A DNA stretch of 64,000 nt from Psychrosphaera algicola (GTDB taxonomy: Bacteria > Pseudomonadota > Gammaproteobacteria > Enterobacterales > Alteromonadaceae): assembly GCF_028401425.1 (NCBI RefSeq), contig NZ_JAQOMS010000002.1:4278001-4342000 (forward strand). Direction: 5' to 3'. Under the pieces are notes generated by a model. That model was not told where the DNA came from. It searched no databases and saw only the letters and a program-made list of their open reading frames with translations. Below, piece by piece: positions 43,798 to 53,739 of this stretch. A program made the position numbers and the translations under genes. The stretch's first letter is position 1. The number at the start of each line of letters is the position of its first letter.

Positions 43798-43953
43798 TTA
43801 ATAAATCCTTCCTTAGGATGAGAACTAAGGAATATACCTAGTCTGTTGGCTACTATCTATTTTCTATTATTTATTTATAAAAAAAGGAAAACAGATAATA
43901 GCCAAATTTACACTAGGTCAAACATTAGCAAGGGCCGCTTAGTGCTACTAATG

Positions 43954-46121
43954 CTACTGGTAAAAGCGAACAAAAAAGTTATAGCTCTCACGATCATTTA
44001 GTTTTTGCGAGAAGTTTAACCCCAACTCAACTAACTGGCGTTGATATTGGTATTGTTTTAATACACGTTTAAGTTCGTTAAGGGCAACGTTTGTTTTACC
44101 AACGTTATCCAAAGCGAGGAAATACAGATACACATATTGGGTATTTGTATTGTCGTATTTTACGGCTGTTTTAAACGAAGCCACCGATTCGGCTTTTGCG
44201 CCATTACGGATTTGGTACATGCCATAGGCGTAATGCAATGTCGCTGACTTTGGATTCGCCTTAAGTCCATTTTGATAAATTTCACCCTCTCGTTTTACCT
44301 GATTATTGTTACGGTAAAGATCGGCAAGGTTAATGTAGTTTGGTTCAAAATAAGGGTCGACGATTAAACCATGTTCCAATGCCGCGATAGCTTGTTCAGT
44401 GCGACCTTGACGTTGGTAAATTATGCTTCGGTTTAAGTTACCTTCGCCGCGCCAACTGCTAACTTCATTAGCGATACTCAATTCGTTAAGAGCTTGTTGG
44501 ACAACCGCAAGATCTTTGATTTGAACATCAACAAAATGATTCGCCGCCGCAGTACGAACCGCTTTAAACTCATCTGTTAATAACGCTTTAAATGACTTTA
44601 ATCGGTCTTCAGGTGAAAGGATTTGGCCCACAAGTCCGGTGGCTAATCTTAGTAAGGGCAATTCTGAACTAACCCAAGGGGCGATAACTCTGTCGGTTAA
44701 GATTTGAGTGGAATTGGGCAGCAGGGCAATGGCACTTGCTCGTTTGATATCACTCATTGAACTGTCATTAATGAGCGCTAAATGTTGCTCCAGTGGCAAG
44801 GTTCGATTGTGCAATAACGTAATGAAATACTGCTCACTAATTGCTAAATCTTTAGGTGCGCCAAAGTTAGATTTAAGCGCGGCAACCGCCCATTTGTTGT
44901 CTTTGTCAGTGTGACAATTTACGCAGGCATTTGGCGTATTAAATTGGTCACTAAGGTCAGGACGTGGAATTTTAAAGCTGTGGTCCCGTCGCGCATCAAC
45001 GCCCATATAGGTGGTTTGTGGCATGTGGCAATTGACACACTGACCGCCATCGGAGTCAAGTGGATGAATGGTATGTTCAGGTTGCTGGTACACTTGAGCA
45101 TTGTGGCACTGTAGACACAAGCCATTGCCTTGAAGTTTTACTTTCATGGTGTGTTTATTATGGCAGTCAAGGCAGTTAACGCCTTTGTCATACATTTTGC
45201 TTTGTAAAAATGAACCGTAAACATAAACCTCATCATTGATTTGACCATCGGCGTGGTACAAAGGCTGGGTCAATAAACTTGGTGAAAACTGATCTAAAAA
45301 TCGGGTTTTAGGCTCAATGCCATCGGTCAAAGGAGAGCGCAGTGAATGACAAGAAAAACACGTTTCCATAAATTGGTTATCGCGCGGCTCGCCTTGCCAT
45401 TCGGCAACAGGTTTACTTGGGTCAAGTAACCAGCCCATGGCTTTTTGTTTATCACTTGAGGTTAAGTGGCCTGCGATACTGCCATCGCCAGCTTTATAGG
45501 CGGTGTTTTTGGTGTGATCTGTCATGTCGTTGTGACAAGACTGACAACCAACATTGATGTTGTCCCAGTTGGTGTCGAATTGTTTTTTAGGGATCGAATA
45601 ATTCCGTTTTAACCCATCTGAATGACAATCGGCACACATGCCATTCCAATTTTGCATCGGTTGTTGCCAGTGTAAACGGTCCGCGCTTTTGATGTCTTCA
45701 TCGGGATAAACAGGATACCAACGTTGACCATTTTCCGATTTAGGACGACTGTCCTAGGCAAAAGGAAAGACTTGCATTTTGCCATCATCGGTTTTGATCA
45801 AATATTCCTGCAAAGGATAGTGCCCAAACGTATAGGCTACAGTGTATACCTTGGTATTTTGTTGTTCGGTAAATTCAATTTTAAAGGCGTTGTCTTGTTT
45901 AAAAAATCGGGCTTTTTGGGTGAAGTGATCAAATGTCGCGTTGTTAAAATCCCCTAACACAGTGGCAGACGTTGCTTCTGCCATCGCTTTCGCGTGGTCA
46001 GATTGTTGCCAGTCAGAAACCGCAGATTGGTGACAAGACACACAATTTTGTTCTGGTGTGTTTGCCAGCGCTGAGAAGCAAAACGCAGTGGACAATATAA
46101 AAAACAAATAAGACTTTTCAT
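43954..46121 (-). CDS. octaheme c-type cytochrome with TPR repeats
   Basis: A periplasmic multiheme cytochrome. Signal peptide ...FCFSALA, then eight CXXCH sites: CVSCH, CADCH, CQSCH, CFSCH, CLDCH, CLQCH, CVNCH, CVNCH. The C-terminal third holds TPR units (EQAIAALEHGLIVDPYFEPNY, SATLHYAYGMYQIRNG). About 720 residues. An in-frame TAG at 45755 interrupts it: GCC TAG GAC, where CCTGG would give FAWDSRPKSENGQRWYP. The signal peptide rejoins ATG 46121 after a T-run one base short near 46104. Related proteins are annotated as cytochrome c family/doubled CXXCH with TPR. Electron donor and acceptor are unknown. Confidence 0.82.
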
Positions 46122-46304
46122 TAGGGACATGGGCACATTTTCTATGTATCGATTGGGTTTAACTAAGTTGATGACTATGGGTAAATGCGAGCAACTTAGG
46201 CTTGGCATATAGAGTAAACCAAACTGCTTATAATAAACCGCAAAATTAACGATATGTTGAGTTCAAAGTGAGGGACAGTTTAAACCAAAGTATTCTAAAA
46301 TTCA

Positions 46305-46332
46305 TAAAAAACCCCGGTTGTCGGGGTTTTAT
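46305..46332 (-). terminator. rho-independent terminator after GH127 gene
   Basis: AACCCCG / CGGGGTT stem with a 5-base loop. On the minus strand it is followed by a T-rich run. Located about 30 bases after the stop of the minus-strand GH127-type gene. Confidence 0.85.
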
Positions 46333-46363
46333 TTGTCAGCTTAATAAAGCGAGCTTCGGCTGG

Positions 46364-48347
46364 CTAACGCCACACAACTGGCATAAATACTGTCATTTCA
46401 GCGGTGCCACGGTTGCTCCATGCATAATAGGGAACCAATTGAGTACTGAGTTCCTGCCACTTAGGTTTACGAACGTTACGATACATAGCATCGCCTTTGT
46501 TTTCTCGAAGCAATAGTTTGGCTTCAATGGTGGTTAACCCGCCTAAAAATTCTGGCTGACTTTGTGCTTTTAGAGGTTCTTCACCGTCAATGTACACATC
46601 TAAAATATTTGTACCTTCTGGTAAATCTGGTGATTCAATGCAATAAACCACAGGACCACGTTTAACCGCGACTTGGTTACGGACTTCTTCAATTCTAGGG
46701 TGACCTTCGATAAAGGTGGTTTCCATAGGAATGTCGATAACAATTACGTCGCCAACTTGCCATTCTCGGTTTAAAACAGCATAGGTGGCTGGAGTTGCGG
46801 TCACGCCGGCATCTTTGCCATTGACGGTAATGGTTGCGCCTGTCGACCAACCTGGTACTCGCAATGCAATATCAAACGCGCCGGACTTACATTCATCAAC
46901 GGTAAGTTTAACCAAACCTTTCCAAGGGTAGTCTGTGTCTTGGCTTAACTTAATCGCTGAGCCATCTAACATGGTAGTTGCAAGGTTATTGCTGCCGTAC
47001 AAGTTAACGTGTACACCATTGTCGGTTAAACTATACGCCCAACCAGATAAGTTAGAAATAGTACGAACTAAGTTTGGAGGACAACAAAAACACGCTAAAT
47101 AACCTTCACGGTCTGGTGTTTCAGTAACGTCGGCGTGGGCGTCGTAGTCTCGAACGCCGTGTAACATTCTTAGTGGATTCGCATAAAAGTAGTCTTTACC
47201 TTCAATGCTTATGCCCGATAAACCACTGTTGTGCATCACCAGCTCAATGATATCGGCGTATTTTGCTTCACCATGAATACCCAACATTCTAAAGCTGAAC
47301 ATCGCATTACACAGGTTTGCGCATGTCTCGTTGTAAGCCGTTAGGTTTGGCATCATGTAGTCGTCGATAAACCCTTCTTCGATCATGTCACGATTAACAC
47401 TCGCGCCATAATGCGTCTGGCCTACGGCACCTGTAGCATACATTTTTTCTGTGTAACACTTTCCCATAAACGATTAAGGGCTGTGATTAGTGCTTCTTCA
47501 CCGGTTTCGGCAAATACATCCGCCGCACCGGCGTAGTAATACAAAGCGAGTACAGCATGGCCAACAGGGTCTGTCTCTTCACGCAGTGGCGTGCGTTCTT
47601 GCACCATGTCGCCAATAGGGTAACCGACGGTGGTTGAGTCATGCACTATGTCATATGTCCCGCGACGGTCGATAAATTTTTGGGCCAATGTTAAGTACTT
47701 TTTGTCACCCACAGTACGGTATAGCTCGACCAATCCCATGATTTGAGTTTGGTTAAAACCAAATCGGCGGTAATGTTTTGTGTCTGGAAAAAGATAGTGT
47801 AAAGCAATTCAGCATGTTTGATTGCGATGTCTAAGAAATTGCGTTGACCCGTGATCCGAAAATGGGCACAGGCACTAATAAATAAATGTCCGGTGTTATA
47901 CATCTCATGGTATTTACGGTTTTCGTAACGATCAGCGTCTGGATCTAATTGGATTTGGGTTTGCAGATAACCATCGGGTTCCTGCGCTTTGGACAAAATA
48001 TCAATGTACTCGTCGAGTTCGGTTAGCAGCGCAGCGTCTTTTGAAAGACCATAGGCATAGATTTTGGCTTCCATAAATTTATAGAAGTCGCCATCGTGCC
48101 AATACATGCCTTTGTGCTCACCGGTTTTTAGTCCGGCGGCAATTTTAAAATTATTAAGCGCGTGGCCGATGTCACCACACAGTACATCACCCATGTACGG
48201 GATCATAACGTCGACAGCTTTTTGGGTTTTTTCAGCCCAAAAGCCTTTAGTCCACTGACAGTCACCAAAATTAATGGCGTGTAATTTTACAAACGGGCTT
48301 TCAGAGTTTGCAACGATTGCTTTGTTATGTGCATGCAATGAAGTCAT
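46364..48347 (-). CDS. GH127/DUF1680-type glycosidase (beta-L-arabinofuranosidase-like)
   Basis: An alpha/alpha-barrel enzyme of the GH127/GH146 group. Signs: HDGDFYKFMEAKIYAYG, DGYLQTQIQLDPD, EMYNTGHLFISACAHF, and the Cys-rich zinc/nucleophile motif CFCCPPNLVRTISNLSGW. The acidic residue of the barrel is in the GIEGKDYFYANPLR region. About 660 residues. No signal peptide, so it probably acts on imported oligosaccharides. Breaks at 47795 (T-run short: IFFPDTKHYRRFGFNQTQIMG) and 47450 (A-run short: VTQKKMYATGAVGQTH). RBS GGAAG before ATG 48347. The specific sugar is not certain; GH127-like proteins on arabinose, galactose or uronate derivatives are possible. Confidence 0.8.
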
Positions 48348-48440
48348 GACGTCTTCCTCATAAATTGTATTTTCACCATGTGCTTATCACTCGCCATCGG
48401 TTTAATAGATGTTAAGGGCTAAGCGTAGCAAAACTATTTG

Positions 48441-49492
48441 TTATTTAGTTAAATCAAAATTAATTGTTGCCAAATCGATCATAGATAAGGTGTAAGGTTT
48501 TGAATGTTTTGTGTTTCTAAAGCCTTCTTGAACCATGAGATCAAAGTTTGAAATGATCAATTTATTGTTGTAAACGATCAGATCTGCGGGTTGGTCGAGT
48601 TGGCCATTAGAGCCGTCGTTGTCCAAATATTCCGCGATAACGGACACTTGTTTATTGGTGTCAATTTTTAAAATTTGGTTTTGTGCAAAGCCCGCTAAAT
48701 AAAGATTATCTTCGCTGTCAAAAGCCATCCCATCAATGCCAGACGCAGCAGGTACTTTGGCATAAATTTGTTGGCTACTAATATTTTGCTGAGCATCAAA
48801 AGTAAAACGATACACCGTACCGTCACTAATATGACCTGAGTACAAGTTGCCTTTAGAATCAAAGGCAATGCCATCGAGACTAGGTTTATTGGTCGTTGAC
48901 TCGACGGTAAAGATCAGTTGTTTGTCGTTTAAGGTGTTGTTGACCATGACATTTCTGTCAGTTGCGTTAAATTGGTAAATGCCACTTGTAGGGGTTTTAG
49001 ACTTAACTTTAGGTAAGTTAAGTTGGGTTGCGTATAAATAGCCGTTATGAAAACGCAGGCCATTAGGGTTAAAACCAGAGGCGATAACTTCGGTTGATAT
49101 TAGGGTATCACCACGGAAGTTCATTTTTAAAATTCGACCATGTTTGGCACCGCGGGAATCTGCAATATATAAGCCGCCATCGGGTCCGTACGCGATACCC
49201 ATCGGATTCGCTTTAGTCTTAAGGCTTAAACTAGGCACGGTAGCAAGGTGGTTAACAGTACCGTTTTGGGTAAGCGAAAATAACTCCCCTGCAGTTTTCG
49301 ATTGGCAAAGTTAGGGCAACTCAATGTTAACGAGCCATTTGGTGCAACATCAAATGCATCTGGCGTCACGCATTGCTGTGGTAAGTTTGCAAACAAAGTT
49401 GCCGGTTGCGGCATTGCTTGACTAGTGCCACTTACTATAAGCAACGCTAATAGGGCGGTTGTTGCTTTAACAAAATTGTTGGTCAATAACAT
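48441..49492 (-). CDS. secreted SMP-30/gluconolactonase-like beta-propeller protein
   Basis: Signal peptide LLALLIVSGTSQA, then a six-bladed-propeller pattern: AFDVAPNGSLTLSCPNFANRKLPGELFSL, NPMGIAYGPDGGLYIADSRG, LDGIAFDSKGNLYSGH, IDGMAFDSEDNLYLAGF, QPADLIVYNNKLIISNFD. About 350 residues. Could be a lactonase or a non-catalytic NHL-like propeller; catalytic metal ligands are not certain. The frame breaks near 49297 (CTGCAGGGG for CTG CCA GGG G). It starts about 55 bases from the AAACAT-N3-ATGTTT palindrome at 49547, divergent from the sugar porter. Confidence 0.7.
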
Positions 49493-49546
49493 AGTTGTTG
49501 CCTAATTTGGTATTTTCGAATTTATTGGTTGTGTTCCGAATTGTTT

Positions 49547-49561
49547 AAACATAATATGTTT
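49547..49561. promoter_or_regulatory. candidate GntR operator in the divergent lactonase/sugar-porter promoter
   Basis: Inverted repeat AAACAT-AAT-ATGTTT, extended to TTTAAACAT...ATGTTTAAA. The same hexamers with a 3-base spacer recur at 52871-52885 in front of the FadR-type regulator gene. Confidence 0.65.
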
Positions 49562-49596
49562 AAAATAATAGTATGTATATAGGTTTGAGTAAAATT

Positions 49597-51163
49597 ATGG
49601 AAAAAGTCCTAATCAACGCGTCACCCAATATTCATTAATTGCTGCTTTTGGTGGTTTTGTTTTTGGTCTAGACGCTGCAAATATTTCTGGTGCGGTACGT
49701 TTTGTCAGCTCTCTATTTGAACTCGACAGTATTCAGCAGGGTACGGTTGTTGGCTGTGCTTTACTTGGCGTTATTGTTGCGTTGTTATTTACCGGCACGT
49801 TATGCGACAAGTTTGGCCGCTCTCGTGTTTTGTTAGGGATCGGCTTAACCTATTCTTTATCGTCATTGCTATCCGCTACGGCATTAAATTATGAAATGTT
49901 AATTGTGGGCCGATTTATTGGTGGGGTCGCATTTGCGTCAATTACGGTGTCGGCTATGTATATAGGTGAAATTGCACCTGCAGCCCAACGCGGTAAGTTT
50001 GTATCAATTAACCAGTTTATGATCGGCCTTGGCTTATTACTGGCCTTTATCGTCAACTACTTTTTAGTCAAGTTAATCGGTGATATTGGTTGGCTAACAA
50101 ATGATAATGTTTGGCGTGTGATGTTAGGCGCAGAGCTCATCGCTAATGCAATTTGGGTCGGGTTATTGCTAACCATTCCTGAGTCGCCTCGTTGGTTAAT
50201 AAAGCAGGGACGAAAAGAAGAAGCTAAAGCGGTTTTTAATCTAATTGCTCCGGCAGATCAAGTTGAAACACTTTCTGCACAAGTTGAAAAAGCCTAGAAC
50301 AGGACACTAAACTCGATACGCTCGGGCAACTGAAGTCTTTGTTTAGTAAGCGAATGCGGTTTGTTTTATTTATTGCGGTGAGTTACGCCATCGTACAGGG
50401 CGCAACTGGAATGAATGCCGTATTGTTTTTTGCACCAATGGTATTTGAACAAGTGGGAATGAGTGTTGAAGATACGTTTATGCAAACCATCACGACAGGC
50501 GTTGTTGGACTATTGGCAACGTTAATTGCCATTGGTTTTGTTGAAAAACTCGGTCGACGATTTTTAACCGTAGCGGGTCTGGTTTTGGTGGTAGTTGCAC
50601 ATACTTCTACTTATATTGGTTTTGAACAGGCAAATTTTGTCTTTAGCGATAATGCCGTTGAAGTCCTGTCGGTAGAACTTAATCAAGAGGGCGTTGATAC
50701 TGCAAAGATTGAGTCATTACGCGGTGCTACCTTTGACAACGACGTGGCATTAAAACAAAAACTCAAGGAGCTGTTTAACAAAAAAGAACTGCCTATTGTC
50801 AGTGGCCCCATTATTAATGAAACCATTCAAGGCATTAATGCACCACTTGTTTTGTTTGGCATATTTGCATTCTTAGCGGCATTTAACTTGTCCATCGGAC
50901 CAATAATGTGGGTGGTATTTTCTGAGATATTTCCAAACTCCGTACGCAGTGTCGCACTGCCAGTGGCAGCTTTGGTTCAAACTATCTCGTCTTGGTCTAT
51001 TCAACAATTTTTCCCGTGGCAGCTCGACAGCTTAGGGGTCGCGAGCATCTTTATGTTGTACGCCATAATCGGCGCTGTTGGCCTTGTTGTTATGTACTTT
51101 TCATTGCCTGAAACCAAAGGTAAAACTATCGAAGACATTGAACAAGAATACGCCAGAGCATAA
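49597..51163 (+). CDS. MFS sugar porter (sugar:H+ symporter)
   Basis: An inner-membrane importer with about 12 helices. Family motifs: LCDKFGRSRVLL, GRFIGGVAFASITVSAMYIGEIAPAAQRGKFVS, PESPRWLI, VEKLGRRFLTVAG, and the C-terminal PETKGKTIEDIEQE. A loop of about 80 residues is inserted after TM8 (NFVFSDNAVEVLSVELNQEG...), a feature of some marine sugar porters. Breaks: near 49606 (A-run short, so MEKSPNQRVTQYSLIAAFGG) and 50293 (A-run short, QVEKSLEQDTKLDTLGQLKS). It heads the dgoK-dgoA unit; galactose or a related sugar is the probable cargo. Confidence 0.82.
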
Positions 51164-51174
51164 GGGATTTTTTG

Positions 51175-52129
51175 ATGGAAAAGGCACGAGAACAAATACA
51201 TCATCTGATCATTGACTGGGGAACGACTAACTTCCGAGCGTTCGCGATGTCAGATACTGACCAGTTAATTGAAGTAAAAGAAGCGCCAATGGGACTTTTA
51301 CAAGTCCCAAATAGCGAATTCGCAACAGCATTAGAAGTACTTCTTAATGATTGGTTAGACGACTATAAAAGCTTGCCAATCTATATGGCTGGCATGGTGG
51401 GCTCGATGAAAGGTTGGGTTAATGTCGACTACGCACATGCGCCGGTTTCAGCCCCAGATTTAGTAGCCAAGGCACATGTTTTTGCTTTGCCCTGGGGCCA
51501 CAAGCCGTGATTATTCATGGTGTGTGTTATGGCTATTGTGATCTGCTCGACAGCAGAACAGCCGAAAAAAGCAGTCTTGATTTAACTGAAGTTGATAAAT
51601 ACGACGTCATGCGCGGTGAAGAAGTGCAAATTTTGGGACTCGCCGCGCAATATAGTCAGACAGAATTAACGGCAGTGTTACCCGGCACTCATTCTAAACA
51701 TGCCCATGTGGTTGATGGCAAGTTAACCCAGTTTTCGAGTTATTTAACTGGCGAACTGTTTGATCTATTAATCAAACACTCATTGCTTGGTAAAGGCCTG
51801 CCATTAGATGCGTCGAGTGATCAGGCAGCGTTCATCAAAGGCGTCGACGACGGTCAAAACGGTGAGTTTAGCAATCGCATATTTCTCGCGTGGACACAAC
51901 GGTTGTTTAATTCGTTAAACGAAGCACAGATCCCGGATTATTTATCAGGCATGTTAATCGGCATGGAACTTAAAAACCTACCTCAAAAACACCTCTACAT
52001 CGTTGGTGGAAAAGGTCTATCAATGCGTTATCAACTCGCTGCGGAACATTTAGGTAAAACCACAACACTCGTTGCTGGTAATGATTGTTTTTAGCTGGCA
52101 TGGCAATACTAATTAAGAGCATAAAATGA
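51175..52129 (+). CDS. dgoK: 2-dehydro-3-deoxygalactonokinase
   Basis: Phosphorylates 2-keto-3-deoxygalactonate. Signs: IIDWGTTNFRAFAMSD near the N-terminus, MAGMVGSMKGW, VLPGTHSKHAHVVDG, FSSYLTGELFDLL, and YIVGGKGLSMRYQLAAE. Breaks: 51494 (TTGCCCTGGGGCC where one more C gives FALPLGPQAVIIHGVC) and 52087 (T-run short, DCFLAGMAILIKSIK). Repaired, it stops at 52129, overlapping the dgoA start by four bases (ATGA), a translational coupling that supports the repair. ATG 51175 is used; the TTG just before it is less likely. Confidence 0.83.
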
Positions 52130-52779
52130 AACCCACTTTTGACTTAACCAAACACTTACCTTTAATCGCAATTATCCGTGGCGTCACCCCACAGGACGTC
52201 ATTGAAGTTACCCAAATCCTTATTGATGAAGGGTTTACTATGATTGAAGTGCCGCTTAACAGCCCCGGTGCGATTGAAAGCATAAGCAAATTGGTACAAC
52301 AATTTGGCACTAAAAACTACCTGTTAGGTGCAGGTACCGTGACCAATATGGATTTAGCGAAACAAGTTGTTGGCACAGGCGCAAACTTAGTTGTTACACC
52401 AAATTGCAATACTGATGTTATCCGCTTTTCTGCAGACGCCGGTTGTGCGGTATTTACTAGCATAGTCACGCCAACTGAAGCTTTTGCCGCATTAGACGCA
52501 GGTGCAACAGGCTTGAAGTTGTTTCCAGTTTCTATGGTCGGTCTAGACGGTTTTAAAGCATTAAACTCGGTACTACCAAAAGGCACTCGGTGTTATCCGG
52601 TGGGCGGCATTGATGCGTCGGTGGCAAGTATGAACCCTTACGTTAAAATTGGTGCCGCGGGATTTGGTTTAGGTTCCGCTTTGTATAAACCTACGATGTC
52701 GATGGCGGAGATTAGAACACAAGCCAAAGCTTTTGTAGCTCAGTACAAACTTTGTTTAAATAACATAAGCCATGCTTAA
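52126..52779 (+). CDS. dgoA: 2-dehydro-3-deoxy-6-phosphogalactonate aldolase
   Basis: A class I aldolase of the KDPG/KDPGal family, 217 residues, intact. LPLIAIIRGVTPQDV holds the conserved Arg, MIEVPLNSPGA the catalytic Glu, GAGTVTN, the Schiff-base Lys in GATGLKLFPVSMVG, and PVGGIDA. The IEVPLNSP form distinguishes DgoA from the Eda at 16364 (VEVVLRTEQS). With dgoK it completes the lower De Ley-Doudoroff pathway from 2-keto-3-deoxygalactonate to pyruvate and glyceraldehyde 3-phosphate. This also serves 3,6-anhydrogalactose catabolism in agar and carrageenan degraders. Confidence 0.88.
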   Translation: MKPTFDLTKHLPLIAIIRGVTPQDVIEVTQILIDEGFTMIEVPLNSPGAIESISKLVQQFGTKNYLLGAGTVTNMDLAKQVVGTGANLVVTPNCNTDVIRFSADAGCAVFTSIVTPTEAFAALDAGATGLKLFPVSMVGLDGFKALNSVLPKGTRCYPVGGIDASVASMNPYVKIGAAGFGLGSALYKPTMSMAEIRTQAKAFVAQYKLCLNNISHA

Positions 52780-52870
52780 TTAATTACTAAGTGAGTAAAT
52801 AGGTTAGGTTATATACAATCGCAACTCACACAGGCGTTGTGTAGCAATGTTTTTGTATTATCATCGAATT

Positions 52871-52885
52871 AAACATGATATGTTT
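52871..52885. promoter_or_regulatory. candidate GntR operator before its own regulator gene
   Basis: Inverted repeat AAACAT-GAT-ATGTTT, 35 bases before the regulator's ATG, matching the palindrome at 49547-49561. Suggests autoregulation and control of the divergent lactonase/porter promoter. Confidence 0.65.
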
Positions 52886-52919
52886 GAAAATCAGTTTATT
52901 AGGAAGAAACTCTGACAAT

Positions 52920-53678
52920 ATGAGTGAATTAGTATATTACGATTTAAAACGAGCCAAGAAAATGACGCCGAGTCTTTCTGTGCAAGTTGCTAGAGAGTTA
53001 GGTAGACGTATTGTTGCAGGGTCATTTGAAGCCGGAGCCTTAATAGAAGACGAAAATGCACTGGCAGATCGTTTTCAAGTGAGCCGAGTTGTTATCCGAG
53101 ACGCGGTTAAAATTTTAGTCGGTAAAGGTTTACTCGACGTTCGCCGAGGCATAGGCACCAAAGTAAGACCGCGACACGAATGGATTTTACTCGACGATGA
53201 CGTACTTGCTTGGCATATCACAGCAACCCCAAGACTCGAATTTATCAGCCAGTTAATGGACATTCGATTAGCGTTTGAACCAAAAGCCGCCCGTTGGGCC
53301 GCAGAACGTGCAACCGCTGAAGACATCAAAGTCATTGACGATGCTTGTCGACGAATGGAAGAAGAAACCGGTTCCCTAGAAAAGTTTGTCGTTGCTGACG
53401 CTTTATTCCACCAAGCGGTGTTACGCGCAGCTCACAACGAATTTTTAAATGCGATGGAAGGGGTTATCTACTCCGCATTGTTAGTTAGTGTTCGCATTAC
53501 GAACCAAGACCCTCGCAAAAATAGTGACTCTGTCGAGTTTCACCGTGAAGTTTGTGATGCTATTTCTACCGGCGATGCCGATAAAGCTGAAAAGCTTACA
53601 GAGAAGCTTTTAAGAGACGCAATTCGTCGTTTAAAAGAGGCCTTTGGTGATAAATTTAAAGATACGCAATTGATGTAA
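52920..53678 (+). CDS. FadR-type GntR regulator (DgoR-like)
   Basis: N-terminal winged helix (SVQVARELGRRIVAGSFEAGALIEDENALADRFQVSRVVIRDAVKILVGKGLLDVRRGIGTKV) and C-terminal all-helical FCD ligand domain with metal/ligand residues in MDIRLAFEPKAARWAAERA, DALFHQAVLRAAHN and FHREVCDAI. 252 residues from ATG 52920; the in-frame start at 52875 would overlap the candidate operator. RBS AGGAAGAAA. It probably represses the sugar-acid genes and responds to a 2-keto-3-deoxy sugar acid or its precursor. Confidence 0.85.
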   Translation: MSELVYYDLKRAKKMTPSLSVQVARELGRRIVAGSFEAGALIEDENALADRFQVSRVVIRDAVKILVGKGLLDVRRGIGTKVRPRHEWILLDDDVLAWHITATPRLEFISQLMDIRLAFEPKAARWAAERATAEDIKVIDDACRRMEEETGSLEKFVVADALFHQAVLRAAHNEFLNAMEGVIYSALLVSVRITNQDPRKNSDSVEFHREVCDAISTGDADKAEKLTEKLLRDAIRRLKEAFGDKFKDTQLM

Positions 53679-53700
53679 TTAATTGGGTCTTTTCTTTTCT

Positions 53701-53732
53701 TAAAAAAGCAAACCTTAGGTTTGCTTTTTTTA
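53701..53732 (+). terminator. rho-independent terminator after the GntR gene
   Basis: Perfect stem AAAAAAGCAAACC with GGTTTGCTTTTTT around a 3-base loop. Confidence 0.92.
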
Positions 53733-53739
53733 ACACAAT

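Noticed and set aside
53701..53732. CCTTAGG at the centre of the terminator as another damaged CCWGG
   Set aside because: The hairpin is already perfect with a 3-base loop. There is no coding frame to test, so the site cannot be assigned to the error class.
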